From Lewinellaceae bacterium (GTDB taxonomy: Bacteria > Bacteroidota > Bacteroidia > Chitinophagales > Saprospiraceae): a stretch of DNA of 64,000 nt. Numbering within the stretch: the stretch's first letter is position 1; the number at the start of each line of letters is the position of its first letter. The stretch covers positions 506,001-570,000 of the forward strand of contig JACJYR010000001.1 of the NCBI GenBank assembly GCA_020636005.1, given 5' to 3'. The notes under the pieces are model-generated. The model did not search any database. It was not told the DNA's origin and saw only the letters and a list, made by a program, of their open reading frames with translations. Of the stretch, positions 61,198 to 64,000 are shown piece after piece. A program made the position numbers and the translations under genes.

Positions 61198-63381
61198 ATG
61201 AAAAAAATGTTGATCCTCCTGTGTTGCTGCCTTTCCCTGACCGTGTCAAGTCAGCTCCCCAACGGCATCATAGCCCCCGACTTCACCGCTACCGACCTCA
61301 ACGGCAACTCCTGGCACCTCTACGACCTCCTCGACCAGGGCAAATCGGTGGTCATCCACTTTGCGGCTACCTGGTGTGGTGATTGCTGGGACTATCACCA
61401 GTCCGGCCCGCTGAACAGCCTCTACGCACAGTACGGCCCCGACGGAACCAATGAAATGATGGTTTTGCTGGTGGAAGCCGATGACGGTACCACGCTGGAT
61501 GACCTCAACGGCACCGGCCCCAATACACAGGGAGACTGGATCACCGGGACGCCCTTCCCCATTATTGACGATGCAGCATGGCTGGGCAACCTTTATGCGC
61601 TCGACGATGTGCCGAGGGTGTACCACATCTGCACCAACCGGGTACTGACCAATGCTGCTGGCCTTGGGGGCTGGCAAATCCACAACCTGCACGAAGGCTG
61701 CCTCCAACCCTTTGGCAACTATAATGCAGGCATCCTGCTCTACGATGGCATACCGTCCGATTTTTGCGGGGAAGCCACTTTCTCCCCTTCAGTCAGGTTC
61801 CAAAATCTTGGCCTGGAAACCCTGACCAGCGCCACCATCCAGCTATCGCTCAACGGCACTGCCGCCGAGACCCGCCAGTACAACGGCAACCTCGATCGCT
61901 ACGAAATCGCCGGTATTTTTTTCAACCCTGTCACCGTGACCCAGGCCACAGTGGTTGAAATCGCCATTACCTCCGTCAATGGGCAGGTGGATGAAGATTT
62001 TTCCAACAACTTGGTTTCAACAGACCTGCCAGAAGCCCCTTCCACCAGTGACAATTCCCTGCGGGTAGAAATCCTGACGGACGATTATCCCGGCGAAATC
62101 TATTGGGAAATCCTGGACGACAACGGGCTTGTTTGGTACCGGGGCGGCAACCCCGGCATTTTTACCGATGAAGAATTGGAAGGCACCTATGCTGCGGCCA
62201 ATACAACCTACACCCATGATGTGCCCCTGCCTTCCAACGGCTGCTGGGAATTTACCATCTATGACGGGTATGGCGACGGCATCTGCTGCGGGGGCGGCCT
62301 CGGCCATTACCGGTTGCTGGAACAAAGTAACTTTATCCTGTTGCAGGGCGGCGTTTTTACCGATGAGGACCACCGGCCTTTTTCCATGAACAGCGGCACC
62401 ACCTTCAACGACAATGGGGCAATCAGGGGATACACCGGCGAAGCCGGCGATTTCTGTGGCGTGCTGGAGTTCACCCCATCCGTTGACATCCAGAACCTGG
62501 GCGCCAATGCCATCAACACCCTTGAACTACAGATCCGCCGAGGCAACGAAACCCTGCAGACCACTTCGTGGGCCGGCAACCTGCTGCCTGGGCAGCTTGG
62601 GGAAGTTTTGCTACAGCCGTTGGTTTTGGATAAAACCTCTGCCCTCGACATCCATATCACCTCGGTCAACGGCTCCCCTGATACCTACGATTTTGCCAAT
62701 CATTTTCCTGTCAGACTATTTCGCCGCAAGGTGGAAGACAACCATATCACCCTGCAAATACAGACCGACACCTGGGGCTGGGAGGCCTATTGGGAGCTGC
62801 AAAATGCTGCCGGTCAGGCCATTGCTTCCGGTGGCAACGAGGTTATCGGCCCCGACGGCGGTGGCCTCCGGGTGGCCCAGTTGGGCGACCCCGGCGCCTA
62901 TCCAAGCGACACCCTCATCACACTGGATGTTTCGCTGCCCGACAGCGCCGCCGAATGTTATACCCTGCTGATGGTGGACGACTGGGGCGACGGTTTCCTG
63001 GACTATGGTTTTTATAAAATCTTTGATACAAATGGCCAGTTGTTGTTGAACACCAGGCCGATATACACGGAAGCCTCTAATTTGATAGATGCACAATTGG
63101 GCGTCTCAGGATCAAGGGAGCAGGAGGCTGGAAGCCTTCAACTCTATCCAAATCCCGTCAGCAACACCCTGGTGTTGGAGTATTTTTTGAATGAAAACGA
63201 ACCGCTGCAACTGGTTTTTCTCAATGCCTTCGGGCAACGGGTGCAGGTGCCAACGCCAGAACAGTCCGGAGCAGGCTTCCAGCGCCTGCCAATAGATGTT
63301 TCCGGCCTTGGGAACGGTATTTATTTCTTGAAGATCGGTGATGGGGAAAGGGCGACTGTGAAACGATTTGTCAAGTTTTGA
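61198..63381 (+). CDS. Secreted redoxin-domain protein with T9SS sorting domain
   Basis: 727 residues from the ATG at 61198. After the signal peptide (to about 19, LTVSSQ) comes a thioredoxin/redoxin domain (about 20-180) with a W-C-G-D-C redox pair (WCGDC). The middle (about 190-640) holds two repeated beta-rich modules, each starting DFCG (DFCGEATFSPSVRFQNLG and DFCGVLEFTPSVDIQNLG) and holding W-E-(F/A)-(T/Y) turns. The last 80 residues are a type A T9SS sorting domain (LQLYPNPVSNTLVLEYFLNEN to RFVKF). It is thus exported outside the cell. A redoxin on a T9SS cargo suggests a surface disulfide or peroxide role. No operon partner. Confidence 0.88.
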   Translation: MKKMLILLCCCLSLTVSSQLPNGIIAPDFTATDLNGNSWHLYDLLDQGKSVVIHFAATWCGDCWDYHQSGPLNSLYAQYGPDGTNEMMVLLVEADDGTTLDDLNGTGPNTQGDWITGTPFPIIDDAAWLGNLYALDDVPRVYHICTNRVLTNAAGLGGWQIHNLHEGCLQPFGNYNAGILLYDGIPSDFCGEATFSPSVRFQNLGLETLTSATIQLSLNGTAAETRQYNGNLDRYEIAGIFFNPVTVTQATVVEIAITSVNGQVDEDFSNNLVSTDLPEAPSTSDNSLRVEILTDDYPGEIYWEILDDNGLVWYRGGNPGIFTDEELEGTYAAANTTYTHDVPLPSNGCWEFTIYDGYGDGICCGGGLGHYRLLEQSNFILLQGGVFTDEDHRPFSMNSGTTFNDNGAIRGYTGEAGDFCGVLEFTPSVDIQNLGANAINTLELQIRRGNETLQTTSWAGNLLPGQLGEVLLQPLVLDKTSALDIHITSVNGSPDTYDFANHFPVRLFRRKVEDNHITLQIQTDTWGWEAYWELQNAAGQAIASGGNEVIGPDGGGLRVAQLGDPGAYPSDTLITLDVSLPDSAAECYTLLMVDDWGDGFLDYGFYKIFDTNGQLLLNTRPIYTEASNLIDAQLGVSGSREQEAGSLQLYPNPVSNTLVLEYFLNENEPLQLVFLNAFGQRVQVPTPEQSGAGFQRLPIDVSGLGNGIYFLKIGDGERATVKRFVKF

Positions 63382-63423
63382 GCGGCCGCTTACCCGATAT
63401 ACTTGCCGCCGTTCGCTTAGGGT

Positions 63424-63562
63424 CATTGATGCGGGTATCGGGTTAAAATAACTGCCACATTTCCAGTTGTTTCAAAAATGAAATCATGGTGATTTTGAAA
63501 ATCACCATGATTTAACTTCTTGAAAATCAACCAATTATAAATTTGAACCCGTTATTCGTACC
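63424..63562 (-). repeat. Rep-A palindromic element, copy 3 (opposite orientation)
   Basis: Core 63481-63513 is a perfect 33-bp palindrome with arms AAATCATGGTGATTTT around G. TTAACTTCTTGAAAATCAACC to its right is the complement of the left part of copy 2, so it lies in the other direction. Ends CGGGTTAAAAT on the left and TTTGAACCCGTTATTCGTA on the right form the terminal repeat. Confidence 0.8.
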
Positions 63563-63720
63563 AAGGTTTTCGCTTTTAGCCAACAGCAAGAAACAAATAG
63601 CCAACAGCTCTTGCACTACCGGTCCCGGTTTTTCGGGAAAATCCGGCGGAGTGATCCATACATTGGCTTGCTCCTTGACAGGTACGTTCAAATTTTTCTT
63701 TTCAATTTGACAATACAACC

Positions 63721-63753
63721 TTGCAACGGGTGTTAATAGGTCTTGTATTTTTG
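63721..63753 (+). promoter_or_regulatory. Bacteroidota-type promoter for the last gene
   Basis: TTG at 63721-63723, a 22-nt spacer and TATTTTTG at 63746-63753. The transcript would start near 63760 and carry about 90 nt of leader before the ATG at 63852. Confidence 0.6.
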
Positions 63754-63780
63754 CACCCCTTTTTTTAAGAAAGATTATGC

Positions 63781-63835
63781 GGGAAGCGAGTGATGAGCGG
63801 CGAGGACTATCCTCACAGCTCACTCCCGGCTTCCC
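63781..63835 (+). promoter_or_regulatory. Structured 5-prime leader hairpin
   Basis: GGGAAGC (63781) pairs with GCTTCCC (63829), GAGTGA with TCACTC, GC with GC and GAGG with CCTC around ACTAT, a long bulged stem. It lies wholly between promoter and start codon, ending 16 bp before the ATG at 63852, so it could control translation or shield the message. No known riboswitch is recognised. Confidence 0.55.
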
Positions 63836-63851
63836 ATCCTAACAAAATAAT

Positions 63852-64000
63852 ATGAAGCCTTATATTCTTGTACTGCTCCTTTTAATAATGGTTGGGATGG
63901 CGCAGGCGCAAAGCCCAAGCCCTGACAACCTCATTCCCCGTGAACTGCTGTTTAAGGAAAAAGACAAAAACAAGGTTACCCTCACAACAGACGGTGAATT
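63852..64000 (+). CDS. Probable S9-type peptidase, N-terminal part (cut by window edge)
   Basis: The visible 49 residues give a signal peptide (MKPYILVLLLLIMVGMAQAQ) and then SPSPDNLIPRELLFKEKDKNKVTLTTDGE. The IPRELLF start with a DG strand after it resembles the beginning of S9 (prolyl oligopeptidase/DPP-type) beta-propeller peptidases of Bacteroidota, but the catalytic part is outside the window. It has its own promoter and a structured leader. Confidence 0.5.
   Translation, partial: MKPYILVLLLLIMVGMAQAQSPSPDNLIPRELLFKEKDKNKVTLTTDGE

Overview
The window is a stretch of chromosome from a Bacteroidota bacterium, most likely from the Saprospirales side of the phylum. This rests on three things: two secreted proteins with type IX secretion (T9SS) C-terminal sorting domains, promoters of the Bacteroidota type (TTG, a spacer of about 20 nt, then TAnnTTTG), and phylum-typical families (DUF3276/PUR protein, OmpA proteins with thrombospondin type 3 repeats, CarboxypepD_reg/TonB receptor, TolB-FlgO-type cyclase fusion). 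I found no rRNA, tRNA or CRISPR array. The species assignment is inference.

Layout. 1-9.4 kb: two ATP-grasp enzymes in tandem, a hybrid histidine kinase that has lost key residues together with an Rcp1-type response regulator, a polyprenyl diphosphate synthase, an M28 peptidase, an HtrA-like protease and a DinB-fold protein. 9.5-18.3 kb: envelope proteins (two OmpA-family proteins, a TonB-like protein, lipoproteins), a metal-site-less amidohydrolase and RecO. 18.7-29.9 kb: an oxidoreductase, an IS4/IS50-type insertion sequence whose transposase is split over two frames, a B3/B4-domain protein, a cyclase-TPR-AraC fusion, an HNH nuclease pair, an aminotransferase, a nucleoside phosphorylase and an ArsC-like protein. 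30-39.6 kb: a T9SS heme peroxidase, an OmpA lipoprotein, an OmpR regulator, small lipoproteins, an AraC-methyltransferase fusion and a TonB-dependent receptor. 39.8-44.3 kb: a dienelactone hydrolase followed by a MarR-led operon. 44.3-49.7 kb: housekeeping genes (SDR, nadC, tdk, PUR protein, YfcE-type phosphodiesterase). 49.8-51.8 kb: a second insertion sequence sitting exactly in the loop of a palindromic repeat, next to a truncated glutamate synthase-like gene. 51.8-55.5 kb: the lutABC lactate-oxidation operon and a Crp/Fnr regulator. 55.8-64 kb: a TolB-like lipoprotein, an EamA transporter, an SUI1 factor, prmC, DUF1801, a secreted cyclophilin, a T9SS redoxin protein and the start of a probable S9 peptidase.

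The most unusual content is between the genes. At least four families of palindromic, non-coding repeats recur in the gaps: Rep-A (18.6, 28.4, 63.5 kb, a relic at 59.5 kb), Rep-B (7.5, 49.1, 49.8/51.3 kb), Rep-C (33.4 and 33.5 kb) and Rep-D (59.3 kb). Rep-A shows paired base changes that keep its hairpin intact, and Rep-B is the target of an insertion sequence. The other leads are the degenerate hybrid kinase, the MarR operon with a repeated operator-like sequence, the HNH nuclease with its small partner, and the cyclase fusion with unusual base-recognition residues.
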